Assembly (NCBI GenBank): GCA_011390985.1
Contig: JAABRJ010000423.1
Span: 1-27,062 of the forward strand
DNA from: Desulfobacteraceae bacterium
GTDB taxonomy: Bacteria; Desulfobacterota; Desulfobacteria; Desulfobacterales; JAABRJ01
Direction: 5' to 3'
Length of the DNA: 27,062 nucleotides
Shown: positions 15,616 through 23,391 of the stretch, in pieces
Layout of the letters: each line of letters starts with the position of its first letter
How positions within the stretch are numbered: position 1 is the first letter of the stretch
Position numbers and translations under genes: made by a program
Notes under the pieces: model-generated
Databases searched by the model: none
Told to the model about the DNA's origin: nothing
The model's input: only the letters and a program-made list of their open reading frames with translations

Positions 15616-16551
15616 ATGGCGACCCGCAAGCCGATCTATATCAGCTCCTTCCAACAGGGGGCGCTGAAAACCAAGATCAAGGCGGCGTGGAAAAAAATGC
15701 GGTCCTGCACCCTCTGCCCGCGGCGCTGCAAGGTCGACCGGCTGGCCGGCCAGACCGGAATTTGCAGAACCGGGCGGGCGGCCGTGGTCGCCAGCGTCGG
15801 CCCGCACTTTGGCGAGGAGGCGCCGCTGGTGGGACGCCACGGATCGGGCACGATTTTTTTTACCCATTGCAGTTTGCTGTGCCGCTTCTGCCAGAATTTC
15901 GATATCAGCCACCAGGGTGCGGGGGAACCCGCCAGCGCCGCGCAACTTGCCGAAATGATGCTGGCCCTGCAGGTGCAGGGGTGCCACAATATCAATTTGG
16001 TCACCCCGTCCCATGTGGTTCCCCAAATTCTGGCGGCGGTGGTAGAGGCCGTTCCCAAGGGTCTCAGCCTCCCGCTGGTCTGCAATACCAGCGGCTATGA
16101 CCAGGTGCAAACGCTGGAACTGCTGGACGGCGTAATCGATATCTACATGCCGGACTTCAAGTTTTGGGACCCCGAGGTGTCGCATGCCGTCTGCCGCGCC
16201 AGCGATTACCCGGCCGTTGCCCGTGCGGCGCTCAGGGAGATGCACCGGCAGGTGGGAGATCTTCGGCTGGATTCCGATGGCGTGGCGTACCGGGGGCTGC
16301 TGGTGCGCCACTTGGTGATGCCCCATGGTCTGGCCGGCACCCCCGCGGTCATGGACTTCATTGCCAGGGAAATATCCCCCGACACGTACGTCAACATCAT
16401 GACCCAATACCGGCCCTGCGGCCGGGCGGTTGAAGACCCCCTGCTGGCCGATACCCCAACCCAAGGCGATTTCGAATATGCCCTTGAAGCCGCCCGCGCG
16501 GCCGGTTTGACCCGGCTGGACAAGCCCCGCCGTGTATTTGCTTTTTTCTGA
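15616..16551 (+). CDS. Radical SAM protein, PflX/pyruvate formate-lyase activase-like
   Basis: This 311-residue protein has an N-terminal four-cysteine motif, CTLCPRRC (C31, C34, C38) plus C50 in GICR. A radical SAM CxxxCxxC follows at C85, C89 and C92 (CSLLCRFC). VTPSHVVPQI and the later YMPDFKFWD and MTQYRP segments are typical of the PflX-type group (PIRSF004869). The fold would bind one [4Fe-4S] cluster and SAM to make a 5'-deoxyadenosyl radical. ATG at 15616 follows GGGAG; the frame is open upstream but that part resembles shifted FmdB coding sequence. No glycyl-radical enzyme gene is adjacent, so the target is unknown. By making 5'-deoxyadenosine it belongs to the enzyme class whose by-product the first gene cluster may recycle. 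Confidence 0.85.
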   Translation: MATRKPIYISSFQQGALKTKIKAAWKKMRSCTLCPRRCKVDRLAGQTGICRTGRAAVVASVGPHFGEEAPLVGRHGSGTIFFTHCSLLCRFCQNFDISHQGAGEPASAAQLAEMMLALQVQGCHNINLVTPSHVVPQILAAVVEAVPKGLSLPLVCNTSGYDQVQTLELLDGVIDIYMPDFKFWDPEVSHAVCRASDYPAVARAALREMHRQVGDLRLDSDGVAYRGLLVRHLVMPHGLAGTPAVMDFIAREISPDTYVNIMTQYRPCGRAVEDPLLADTPTQGDFEYALEAARAAGLTRLDKPRRVFAFF

Positions 16552-16659
16552 CGGGCGATTCGGTGCGGCTGATTTCAACCCGGGCGGCAGCAGAACCCGA
16601 CGCTCAAACGGCTCGGGTTCCTCCCAAAGAACGCGATGTTCGAAACCCGAGCGAATCCA

Positions 16660-17301
16660 ATGGCGCGCCACATCTATGCAATCGGCGACATTCACGGGTG
16701 TGCCGACAAACTTCGTCGCCTGATCGATCAACTGGATATCGACCCCACGCAGGACCAGCTGGTTTTCGTCGGGGATTATATCGATCGGGGGCCCGACTCC
16801 TTCGAGGTCGTGGATTACCTGTTGGGGCTGAAAATCATCTTCCCGAACGTGGTTTTTCTAAAAGGCAACCACGAACAGATGCTGGAGGATTACCTCGCCG
16901 GACCCGATAAGTTGACCTTCCTGATAAACGGGGGTCAAGCGACGTTGGACAGCTATCTTCGTCATCGCCCAAGCCCCCAAGGCCCGGTCTTTCCCTTGCG
17001 GCATCAGGTCTTTTTCAAGGGCTTGCGGCTCTTCTACGAAACCGAAAACTACGTTTTCGTGCACGCCGGCCTGAAACCCAAGGTGCCGCTGGCCCAGCAG
17101 CACCCCGGGGACTTGTTGTGGATTCGGTCCCAGTTTATTTATTCGGACGTTGACTTTGGCAAGCAGGTGGTTTTCGGGCACACGCCTTTTCCCGAGCCCT
17201 TGGTGCAGGCCAACAAGATCGGGATCGACACCGGTGCCGTTTACGGCCATCAACTGACTTGTGTAAAACTGCCGGATTTGGTCTTTTTCCAATCGGAATA
17301 A
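16660..17301 (+). CDS. Calcineurin-like metallophosphoesterase (Ser/Thr protein phosphatase or Ap4A hydrolase-like)
   Basis: This 213-residue protein carries the full PPP-family signature set: GDIHG, GDYIDRG, GNHE, VFVHAG and FGHTP. These build a dinuclear metal site. Substrates in this subgroup include phosphoproteins and bis-nucleoside tetraphosphates, and sequence alone does not choose. I start at MARHIYAIGD because homologues begin there; an ATG eight codons upstream (16636) is equally open. Neither start has a strong ribosome binding site. It follows the radical SAM gene by about 108 bp and precedes the SH3b gene by 53 bp, so these may be one transcript. Length is normal for small bacterial PPP phosphatases. 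Confidence 0.87.
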   Translation: MARHIYAIGDIHGCADKLRRLIDQLDIDPTQDQLVFVGDYIDRGPDSFEVVDYLLGLKIIFPNVVFLKGNHEQMLEDYLAGPDKLTFLINGGQATLDSYLRHRPSPQGPVFPLRHQVFFKGLRLFYETENYVFVHAGLKPKVPLAQQHPGDLLWIRSQFIYSDVDFGKQVVFGHTPFPEPLVQANKIGIDTGAVYGHQLTCVKLPDLVFFQSE

Positions 17302-17354
17302 ACGGCGGCGGTTTCCGGATGGTGAAATTGATGCCGCCAATCAGGGAGAGCGTC

Positions 17355-17840
17355 ATGGTTATGAAGGACTTCCAAACAGTGAAAACGGTTTTCCGAAAAT
17401 GCACGCCTGGGCTTTGCCCCGTGATGACGGTTTTTTTACTCCTGAGCCTCATGGCCACCACGGCGCTTGCCGAACGTCTCAGTGTGGCGGTGCCGATCGC
17501 CAACATTCGGTCGGGGCCCGGCGACAATCACGAACTTTTGTGGAAAGTAGAAAAATATCACCCCCTGGAGATTGTCAAAAAGTCGGGTTCCTGGTATCAG
17601 TTCAAGGATTTTGAAGGCGACAGCGGTTGGATCAGTTCACCCCTGCTCACGAATGCCCCTACGGTGATTACCAAAACCGATAAATGTAATATCCGTTCCG
17701 GTCCCGGAAACCAGTACGATGTGGTTTTTATCGTCGACCGCGGAATTCCCTTCAAGGTTGTCACCAAAAAGGAGAAGTGGCTTCAAATCGAGCACGCCGA
17801 TGGGGACAAGGGGTGGATTTACAACAATCTGGTGTGGTGA
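17355..17840 (+). CDS. Secreted protein with two bacterial SH3 (SH3b) domains
   Basis: This 161-residue protein has a long n-region, a hydrophobic core (about 24-36) and a likely signal peptidase I site after ALA (residue 39). Two SH3b domains follow: residues 43-98, with NIRSGPG and SGWISS; and 110-161, with NIRSGPGNQYDV and KGWIYNN. Such tandem domains typically bind peptidoglycan or cell-wall peptides in the periplasm. The ATG at 17355 follows AGGGAGAG; other in-frame starts upstream would put extra residues before the signal peptide. No catalytic domain is attached. The gene is 52 bp upstream of a membrane-anchored TPR protein. Envelope-associated function is inferred from the export signal and SH3b domains. 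Confidence 0.85.
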   Translation: MVMKDFQTVKTVFRKCTPGLCPVMTVFLLLSLMATTALAERLSVAVPIANIRSGPGDNHELLWKVEKYHPLEIVKKSGSWYQFKDFEGDSGWISSPLLTNAPTVITKTDKCNIRSGPGNQYDVVFIVDRGIPFKVVTKKEKWLQIEHADGDKGWIYNNLVW

Positions 17841-17892
17841 ATTTCTCGACCGGGGTAGGTATACAAAATTCTTTTTTGAATTTGGAGGCGGA

Positions 17893-18588
17893 ATGGCCAA
17901 GAATAAAAAAATAAGCCGCAAGGAGCTGCTCAGCCAGCAGGACGAGTTTTTGACGTATTCAGCCAAGTTGCTGCAATACGCGGCTCAGCATAAAAAACAG
18001 TTGGCGGCGGCGCTGGGGGTATTGTTCGCGGTGGGGATCGCGGTCAGCGGCTTCCAATATTTTTCGGCTCAGAATGAGAAAAAGGCCTTTGCCCTGGTGG
18101 CGCAACACCATCATCGCTACGAAACGCTGGCCTCCCAACAGTCCGGCGCGGAAGCCTACCGAGCGGTCGAAAAAGATTTCAAGGCGATTATCGACGACTA
18201 TTCCGGTACCCGTGCGGCCAGGATCGCCGCCCTCATGTTGGCCAATATCAGTTACCAGGGGGGCGACTATGATACCGCAATCGCCCTTTACGGCCAGAAC
18301 ATGAAAGCCTTCGAGCACGATCCGGCCATCCAGAGCCTGATGCTGAGCAACCTGGGATATTGCCAGGAGGCGAAAAAAGAATATGAGGCCGCCGCCCAAC
18401 ATTTTGACCAGATCGTTCAGGGAAACCGTTTTATAATGAAAGACGATGCCCTTTTCAGCCTGGCGCGTGTTTATGACGGGATGGGGGCAAAAGAAAAGCG
18501 GTTGGCGGCGCTCAACCGGCTTGTTTCAGACTACAAGGACTCGATTTACCACGACGTGGCGCGGGAACTCGTCGCCGGTTTGAAGTGA
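17893..18588 (+). CDS. Membrane-anchored TPR protein (YfgM-like, TPR_21)
   Basis: This 231-residue protein has a short cytoplasmic N-terminus (about 1-35, basic), one membrane helix at about 36-58 (LAAALGVLFAVGIAVSGF) and a C-terminal region of TPR-like helices (about 65-231). Readable repeats surround ARIAALMLANISYQGGDYDTAI and LGYCQEAKKEYEAAAQHF. The architecture matches the tetratricopeptide-like PF09976 group that includes YfgM, a periplasmic chaperone partner of the Sec translocon. GGAGG precedes the ATG at good spacing. It is convergent with the response-regulator gene; an 8-bp inverted repeat begins at its last coding bases. A scaffold or chaperone role is a family-level expectation only. 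Confidence 0.8.
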   Translation: MAKNKKISRKELLSQQDEFLTYSAKLLQYAAQHKKQLAAALGVLFAVGIAVSGFQYFSAQNEKKAFALVAQHHHRYETLASQQSGAEAYRAVEKDFKAIIDDYSGTRAARIAALMLANISYQGGDYDTAIALYGQNMKAFEHDPAIQSLMLSNLGYCQEAKKEYEAAAQHFDQIVQGNRFIMKDDALFSLARVYDGMGAKEKRLAALNRLVSDYKDSIYHDVARELVAGLK

Positions 18589-18644
18589 GGCCGCCCCGAA
18601 GAGCTCAGACCGCCAGCGTAATCTGTATCTGATGATGGCGGCCT
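18588..18644. terminator. Inverted repeat between convergent genes
   Basis: AGGCCGCC (18588-18595) is repeated in inverted form as GGCGGCCT (18637-18644), leaving a 41-base loop. It spans the gap between the TPR gene and the convergent response-regulator gene, a natural place for a bidirectional terminator. There is no T-run on either side and the loop is long, so the call is weak. Confidence 0.3.
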
Positions 18645-18649
18645 GCCGG

Positions 18650-20032
18650 TCACTCTCTGGACTTGACCTCCAAACCCAGCTTTTTGATTTTCATATTCAA
18701 TCCGCTTTTTCCAATCCCCAGCAGTTCCGCCGCATGGGCCTGGACATTATGGGTTATTTTCAGCGCCCGCTGGATCATTTTAGTTTCAATCAGGGTCAGC
18801 GTTTCGTTCAGTTTGGCGTTTGCCGGGATGCCTTCCAGGTACATGGTCGTGGTCAAGTTGTCCTTGAAATCGAGGGGCAGATCCGCTTCGCGGATGACAT
18901 CGGTGGGGCACAGGATCATGGCCCGTTCGATCACGTTCTCCAGCTGGCGTACGTTGCCCGGCCAACTGTAGTCATAAAAAAGCCGCTCCACTTTAGGATC
19001 CAGCCCTTTGATGGGGAGGTCGGTCTTGCGTTCGCCGGCGTACTTGTTGATAAAGTGATCCACCAGCAGCCGGAGGTCCTCCTGGCGTTTGCGCAGCGGG
19101 GGCAGGGCGATGTGGACGACATTGAGGCGATAAAATAGGTCCTCGCGGAAACGCCCGGCTTTGACCTCCTTTTCCAATTCCTTGTTGGTTGCGGCGATCA
19201 GGCGGATATCGACCGAAATCGGTTTGACGCCTCCCACCCGTTCAAAGATCTTCTCCTGAAGGACCCGGAGCAGCTTGACCTGCAGATTCTGGGACAGCTC
19301 TCCGATTTCATCCAGAAAAAGGGTGCCGGTGTCGGCCAGCTCAAAACGCCCCTTTTTCATAGAAACCGCGCCCGTAAAGGCCCCTTTCTCATGGCCGAAG
19401 AGTTCGCTTTCCATCAGGCTTTCGGTCAGGGCCGAGCAGTTGACCGCGATAAAGGGCTTTTTGTTGCGCGGGCTGTTGTAGTGGATCGATTTGGCCACCA
19501 GTTCCTTGCCGGTCCCGCTTTCGCCTTCGATCAGGACGGTTGCCGTGGCCGGGGCCACCTTGTGGACCATCTGGAAAACATCCCGCATCACCTTGCTTTT
19601 GCCGATGATGTTGCCGAAACGGTACTGGGATTCAACGGCGCTTCGAAGCTGTCGGTTTTCCTTGATCACCCGGTACATGGCGACGGCTTTCTTCACATGC
19701 AGAACCATGCGCTCGTTATCAAAGGGCTTTTGAAGGTAGGTGTAAGCCCCCTTCTGCATGGCCTCCACCGCTTTTTCCACGGTGCCGTGGGCCGTCATCA
19801 TGATGACGGGCAGTTCGGCTTCGATCGCCTTGATCCGCTCCAGCAACTCGATGCCGTCCATCGAGGGCATTTTCATGTCCGTCAGCACCAGGTCCACATC
19901 CGAATTTTCCAGCGTGGTCAGCGCTTTCGCTGCGCTGCTGGCCTCCAGGGTTTCAAAACCCTCTTCCCCCAGGACGGCGCTGAGAATGGCCAAGTAATTT
20001 TTTTCATCATCAACGATCAGAATGGTTTCCAT
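18650..20032 (-). CDS. Sigma54-dependent two-component response regulator (NtrC family)
   Basis: This 460-residue protein has three domains. A receiver (1-120) has acidic pocket D8-D9, phosphoacceptor D52 and K102. An AAA+ activator domain (about 138-375) has Walker A GESGTGKE (170-177), the sigma54-contact loop GAFTGA (217-222) and Walker B LFLDEIGE. A Fis-type helix-turn-helix (about 415-456) has AAELLGIGKSGLNMKIKKLGL. All residues needed for sigma54 activation are intact. The gene lies 151 bp downstream of its histidine kinase on the same strand. Target promoters are unknown; the divergent pil operon is the nearest candidate, as PilR in other bacteria is a protein of this type. Confidence 0.93.
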   Translation of the reverse strand: METILIVDDEKNYLAILSAVLGEEGFETLEASSAAKALTTLENSDVDLVLTDMKMPSMDGIELLERIKAIEAELPVIMMTAHGTVEKAVEAMQKGAYTYLQKPFDNERMVLHVKKAVAMYRVIKENRQLRSAVESQYRFGNIIGKSKVMRDVFQMVHKVAPATATVLIEGESGTGKELVAKSIHYNSPRNKKPFIAVNCSALTESLMESELFGHEKGAFTGAVSMKKGRFELADTGTLFLDEIGELSQNLQVKLLRVLQEKIFERVGGVKPISVDIRLIAATNKELEKEVKAGRFREDLFYRLNVVHIALPPLRKRQEDLRLLVDHFINKYAGERKTDLPIKGLDPKVERLFYDYSWPGNVRQLENVIERAMILCPTDVIREADLPLDFKDNLTTTMYLEGIPANAKLNETLTLIETKMIQRALKITHNVQAHAAELLGIGKSGLNMKIKKLGLEVKSRE

Positions 20033-20183
20033 CGGAAGATCAAACGCTGTGGGTTAAATGGTTGTTGGCGCTGTCGGCAGCGGGGGTCGGCCGATGCTGC
20101 CGACCTTGATGCCGCTGCGCCGATGTTCAGATGCCGCCCCGCAAGGCCGATACAAGGGCCCTCGGCCTCTTTTGGGGGCGGTT

Positions 20184-21602
20184 TCATTCAGGCAGCAGTG
20201 GAAGAGTCACCGTGACCCGGGTGCCGCCTTTGGAAAGATTGCCGATCCCGATTTTGCCCTCGTGAGATTCGATGATGTTCTTGACGATCCCCAAACCCAG
20301 ACCCGTGCCCATCTCCTTGGTGGTGAAAAACGGGTTCCAGATTTTTTCCTTGTTCTCTTCCGGTATGCCCTTGCCGTTGTCGTCGAAATGGATCAAGGCC
20401 TGCTGGTTGATCATTTCGGTTGTGATCTGCAGCCTGCCGCCGTCAGGCATTGCCTGCATCGCGTTGATCAGAATGTTGAGAAAGGCCTGGTAGAGCATGT
20501 CGGCGTCGGCAAGGATAGCGGGCAGGCGGCGGTCCAGGTGTTTTTCCACGACATAGCCCTTCTCAGTTAGCTGCGCATCCAGAAATGCCAGGTTTTTCTC
20601 GATAATATCCTCAACCCGGCACGATACCCGCTTCGGCTCCTTGGGCCTGGCATAGTTGAGAAAGTCGGTGATGATATCGTTCAATCTACCGGCTTCTTCG
20701 ACAATGATCTGCGGAATCCGGTTTTCTGGATCGAGTTGCGCCATTTTTTTCTGCAGGTGCTCGGCCGAACTCCTAATAATCCCTAAAGGATTTCGAATTT
20801 CGTGGGAAATACCGGCGGTCAATTTGCCCAGCGATGAAAGATGATCCGCCCGGCTCAGTTCCTCCTTGAGACGCAGACGCTCTTGGGACCGGCTTTCAAT
20901 GATGGCCTCGCCACGCTTGACGACAAAAAGGAGCGAGAGGAAGAGAAAGCCCATGACCACTGTGGAGGAAAGAATGACGACCATCTGAAATCTGAAAAAG
21001 GCCCGGTATTCGTCGGAAAGGTCCTGGACGATTTCAACAACCCCCAGAACCGGTCCTGAGATTCGGGAAAGCGGTTTTTCGGCCCGAAGGGCGGCAAAGG
21101 TGATAATTTTGCTCTCCTTGGGGATTCCAAGAAAAATTTCCAGAAAATTTCCCCGCTGAACCAGCCTAGAGGTCGGTCGCCCTTCCATGGCGTACCGGTA
21201 CTCTGGCCCGCCCAGATCCTGTTTCCCGATCAGATCCCTGTCGTAACTATAGGAGACGGTGTTGTTTTTGTCAAAAATATTAACGCTTTCGACCTTGAAA
21301 CTGTGAAAAGTGCTGCGCACCACCTTGTCCATGCGATCGAACTGCTCGGGGTTTCGCAGTTGGATTTTACCGTATTTGAGGGCCACCGGAATCACAAATT
21401 GCAAAAAGACCTGATGGTTGAGGTTTTCCACCAGCGCGAGGGCGTAGTCTTCACTCTTTTGGCGCTGAATGGCGCGCGCCCAGTGGGTGCTCAGTGCCGA
21501 TAAAACCAGGGTCCCGAGAAATATGGCGATCAGGCTGGAAAAAGTGAAGTATTTGACTAGTCGAAACGGTTTGGTTTTTTCTTCAGAGGACGGGGAGTTC
21601 AT
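20184..21602 (-). CDS. Membrane sensor histidine kinase partner of the NtrC-type regulator
   Basis: This 472-residue kinase has a first membrane helix at about 19-39, a periplasmic sensor of about 165 residues (40-205) and a second helix at about 206-228. A short linker follows, then a HisKA domain with H-box AGISHEIRNPLG (H267) and a HATPase domain with ILINAMQ (N-box), DNGKGIP (G1) and GTGLGLGIV (G2). The sensor resembles a single Cache-like domain in size and pattern, but I cannot name a ligand. The two-helix layout differs from the six-helix PilS of Pseudomonas. GGAAGG lies just before the ATG. It is divergent from the XRE/pil operon across 500 bp and precedes the response-regulator gene, so the pair is probably one transcript. 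Confidence 0.92.
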   Translation of the reverse strand: MNSPSSEEKTKPFRLVKYFTFSSLIAIFLGTLVLSALSTHWARAIQRQKSEDYALALVENLNHQVFLQFVIPVALKYGKIQLRNPEQFDRMDKVVRSTFHSFKVESVNIFDKNNTVSYSYDRDLIGKQDLGGPEYRYAMEGRPTSRLVQRGNFLEIFLGIPKESKIITFAALRAEKPLSRISGPVLGVVEIVQDLSDEYRAFFRFQMVVILSSTVVMGFLFLSLLFVVKRGEAIIESRSQERLRLKEELSRADHLSSLGKLTAGISHEIRNPLGIIRSSAEHLQKKMAQLDPENRIPQIIVEEAGRLNDIITDFLNYARPKEPKRVSCRVEDIIEKNLAFLDAQLTEKGYVVEKHLDRRLPAILADADMLYQAFLNILINAMQAMPDGGRLQITTEMINQQALIHFDDNGKGIPEENKEKIWNPFFTTKEMGTGLGLGIVKNIIESHEGKIGIGNLSKGGTRVTVTLPLLPE

Positions 21603-21816
21603 AACCTTCCAATTCTGCGTTCGTTTTTATTTGCGAAAACATCATGTAAAAGCTTTTGATAGTCAAACGCAAGTAAATTTTGAGTTCTGATCGGATTCCG
21701 GATGTTCATTCGCGGTTTTAACCTTGCGCGGCGTGAGGGGCGACGCGGCCGGTCGCGCCGCTCTCCGGTCAAAAACGCCCCCCCATTGGGTTCTGTATCA
21801 GCCTCACAAAAGGGTT

Positions 21817-21874
21817 GCACCACATCCTATGGTGCGGCGCACCGGGCTTCAGGCCCACATATAGCGAGGCCCGG
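21817..21874. repeat. Cluster of inverted repeats in the pil/two-component intergenic region
   Basis: GCACCA (21817-21822) pairs with TGGTGC (21830-21835) over a seven-base loop. Immediately after, CCGGGC (21842-21847) pairs with GCCCGG (21869-21874), with a competing GGGC/GCCC stem inside its loop. The stems are seen directly. They could be operator sites or RNA structures; no T-run follows them. Confidence 0.4.
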
Positions 21875-22051
21875 CTTCCACCCCTGTTGATTTTCCGAGT
21901 GCTAACTAGCTGGGAAAGTTATGTTAAAGTTTGAGATAGGCGTCTCCGATAACCTTAGTACCAGACAGAATCCGGTGGGTTTCAGCGCGATTCGATGGGT
22001 AACCAAAACGGTAGGCAATGGCGCTTTTAGGAGCATGGCGTTTTCCTTTCA

Positions 22052-22074
22052 GCCTCGGAATCAGAGGCCTTTTT
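22052..22074 (+). terminator. Attenuator-like hairpin in the leader of the XRE-pil operon
   Basis: GCCTC (22052-22056) and GAGGC (22064-22068) form a 5-bp stem with a seven-base loop, followed by CTTTTT. The stem is short for an efficient intrinsic terminator. Its place in front of the operon's first gene, with more than 100 bases of unexplained leader upstream, fits conditional attenuation. A leaky terminator for an upstream small RNA is an alternative. Confidence 0.4.
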
Positions 22075-22102
22075 AATCAATTCACGCCCTGGAACGCAAA
22101 GA

Positions 22103-22324
22103 ATGCAAGCAACAGAAACCCTCGAAGTGGGCAGAAATTCTCTGAAAGAAATCCGCGAATCCCTCTTGATGAGTAAGTCCGAACTCGCCAGAAACGCCCA
22201 TGTGTCGCCGATCACCATAAGCCGTATAGAAAAAGGTATGCCCTGTAGAATGGAAACAAAGCGAAAGATTATCCTGGCGCTGGGATTCAAACTCAAAGAC
22301 AAAGATAAAATTTTTAGCGATTAG
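22103..22324 (+). CDS. Small XRE-family helix-turn-helix regulator
   Basis: This 73-residue protein is little more than one XRE/Cro-type DNA-binding domain (about residues 12-62). It has LKEIRESLLMSKSELARNAHVS as the first helices and turn, then the recognition segment ITISRIEKG and a final KRKIILALGF helix. It ends 11 bp before pilM on the same strand, so it is almost certainly co-transcribed with the pilus genes. The upstream GGAACG is a poor ribosome binding site, and an internal ATG at residue 23 would destroy the domain, so I keep the first ATG. Autoregulation of the operon is the natural guess and is inference. Confidence 0.83.
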   Translation: MQATETLEVGRNSLKEIRESLLMSKSELARNAHVSPITISRIEKGMPCRMETKRKIILALGFKLKDKDKIFSD

Positions 22325-22335
22325 AAGAGAATACT

Positions 22336-23391
22336 ATGTTTTTCGGGAAAAAAGATCAGCTTGTTGGCCTGGACATCGGCTCGAGATCCATCAAGGTAGC
22401 CGAGTTAGCGGAAACCAAAAAAGGCCCCAGTCTAAAGAAGTTTGGGCTAATAGACCTTGCCCCGGGAGCCATTGAGGAAGGCCTCGTGCGGGACCCCAAA
22501 GCTGTTGCGGACAGTATTCGGGAGCTTTTCAAGCTGTATAATATCAGCGAGCAGAATGTTGCGATTTCCATCGGTGGTTATTCCGTTATCGTCAAAAAAA
22601 TCTTTGTGCCCTCGATAGCGGAAGAAAAGCTCCAGGAGACGATTCACCTCGAGGCCGAACAGTACATTCCCTTTGATATCAGTGATGTGAATCTCGATTT
22701 TCAGATTCTCGGAGAAAATGAACACAACGCCAGCCAGATGGCCGTGCTGCTGGTTGCCGCCAAGAAAGAAATGATCAACGATTACGTGCAACTGGTTCAA
22801 ATGGCGGGCCTGAATCCTTGCACCATCGATGTCGATGCTTTCGCCCTGCAGAACATTTTTGAAATCAATCACCAGGATTACGAGGAAAACGTGGCGTTGA
22901 TCGATATTGGCGCAAGCAAAACCTCATTGAATATCCTGAAAGCCAAAAGGTCTGTTTTCATGCGGGATGTTTCCCTTGGGTGTGCCCAGATCAATCAAAA
23001 AATGGTGTCCCTTTTGGGGTGTTCTTTTGAAGAAGCCGAACAGATCAAGCTCAGCGACCAGCCCGATGGGATCTCACCCGAGGGCCTGCGGGACATCACC
23101 TCTGCCATCGTAACGGACTGGTGCACTGAAATTCGGAGAGCGCTTGATTTTTTCTATTCCACCTACCCCGACGAACAGGTCAAGAGGATCGTTCTGAGCG
23201 GCGGCGGGGCCAATATCGCCGAATTCAGGGATCTTCTGGCGGTGGAAACTTCAGCGGACGTAGCGGCGATCAATCCTTTTGCCAGTTATTACGTAGACGA
23301 CGAAAAGTTTGATCCGGCATATTTGGAAAAAATCGGTCCCCAGGCAGCCATTTGCATGGGTTTAGCTAACAGAAGAGTAAATGACAAATGA
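22336..23391 (+). CDS. pilM: Type IV pilus assembly protein PilM
   Basis: This 351-residue actin/FtsA-like cytoplasmic protein binds the N-terminal peptide of PilN and links the pilus motor to the inner-membrane alignment complex. The ATPase-fold motifs are visible: LVGLDIGSRSIKVAEL (phosphate 1), VALIDIGASKTSL (phosphate 2) and IVLSGGGANI (adenosine). The family segment EAEQYIPFDISDVNLDFQIL is well conserved. It is the first pilus gene of the operon, 11 bp after the XRE gene. Its TGA overlaps the ATG of pilN (ATGA), indicating translational coupling. Length matches the usual 350 residues. Confidence 0.96.
   Translation: MFFGKKDQLVGLDIGSRSIKVAELAETKKGPSLKKFGLIDLAPGAIEEGLVRDPKAVADSIRELFKLYNISEQNVAISIGGYSVIVKKIFVPSIAEEKLQETIHLEAEQYIPFDISDVNLDFQILGENEHNASQMAVLLVAAKKEMINDYVQLVQMAGLNPCTIDVDAFALQNIFEINHQDYEENVALIDIGASKTSLNILKAKRSVFMRDVSLGCAQINQKMVSLLGCSFEEAEQIKLSDQPDGISPEGLRDITSAIVTDWCTEIRRALDFFYSTYPDEQVKRIVLSGGGANIAEFRDLLAVETSADVAAINPFASYYVDDEKFDPAYLEKIGPQAAICMGLANRRVNDK

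Larger units (their letters stand above)
21603..22102. other. 500-bp structured region between the two-component system and the pil operon
   Basis: This region separates divergent transcripts and has no protein-coding frame I can support. The part nearest the kinase (21603-21710) is AT-rich and should hold the kinase promoter. Further in are a perfect 6-bp hairpin (21817-21835) and a 6-bp long-loop stem (21842-21874). A leader-like segment (about 21935-22050) is followed by a small terminator-like hairpin (22052-22074), about 29 bases before the XRE gene. No well-matched sigma70 or sigma54 promoter stands out. Confidence 0.5.

Noticed and set aside
15460..16731. Minus-strand open frame of 423 codons opposite the radical SAM gene
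   Set aside because: It is a shadow of a gene with complete radical SAM motifs.
20144..20173. Hairpin AGGCCGA/TCGGCCT followed by CTTTT between kinase and regulator genes
   Set aside because: The T-run is on the plus strand, where no gene ends, so it would not terminate the minus-strand operon.
19391..20215. Plus-strand open frame of 274 codons opposite the response regulator
   Set aside because: It is antisense to an intact NtrC-type regulator; the translated product is a reversed image rich in His and Phe.
21852..21865. Possible sigma54 promoter (GG-N10-GC) for the pil operon
   Set aside because: Only the GG and GC pairs match; flanking positions differ from TGGCAC and TTGCA, and such a loose match is expected by chance.
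21935..22102. c-di-GMP (GEMM) riboswitch before the pil operon
   Set aside because: An ACGCAAAG string occurs at about 22094-22101 and a CGGTAGG string upstream, but the AGGGCAAACC element and the paired stems of the GEMM core are missing or in the wrong order.
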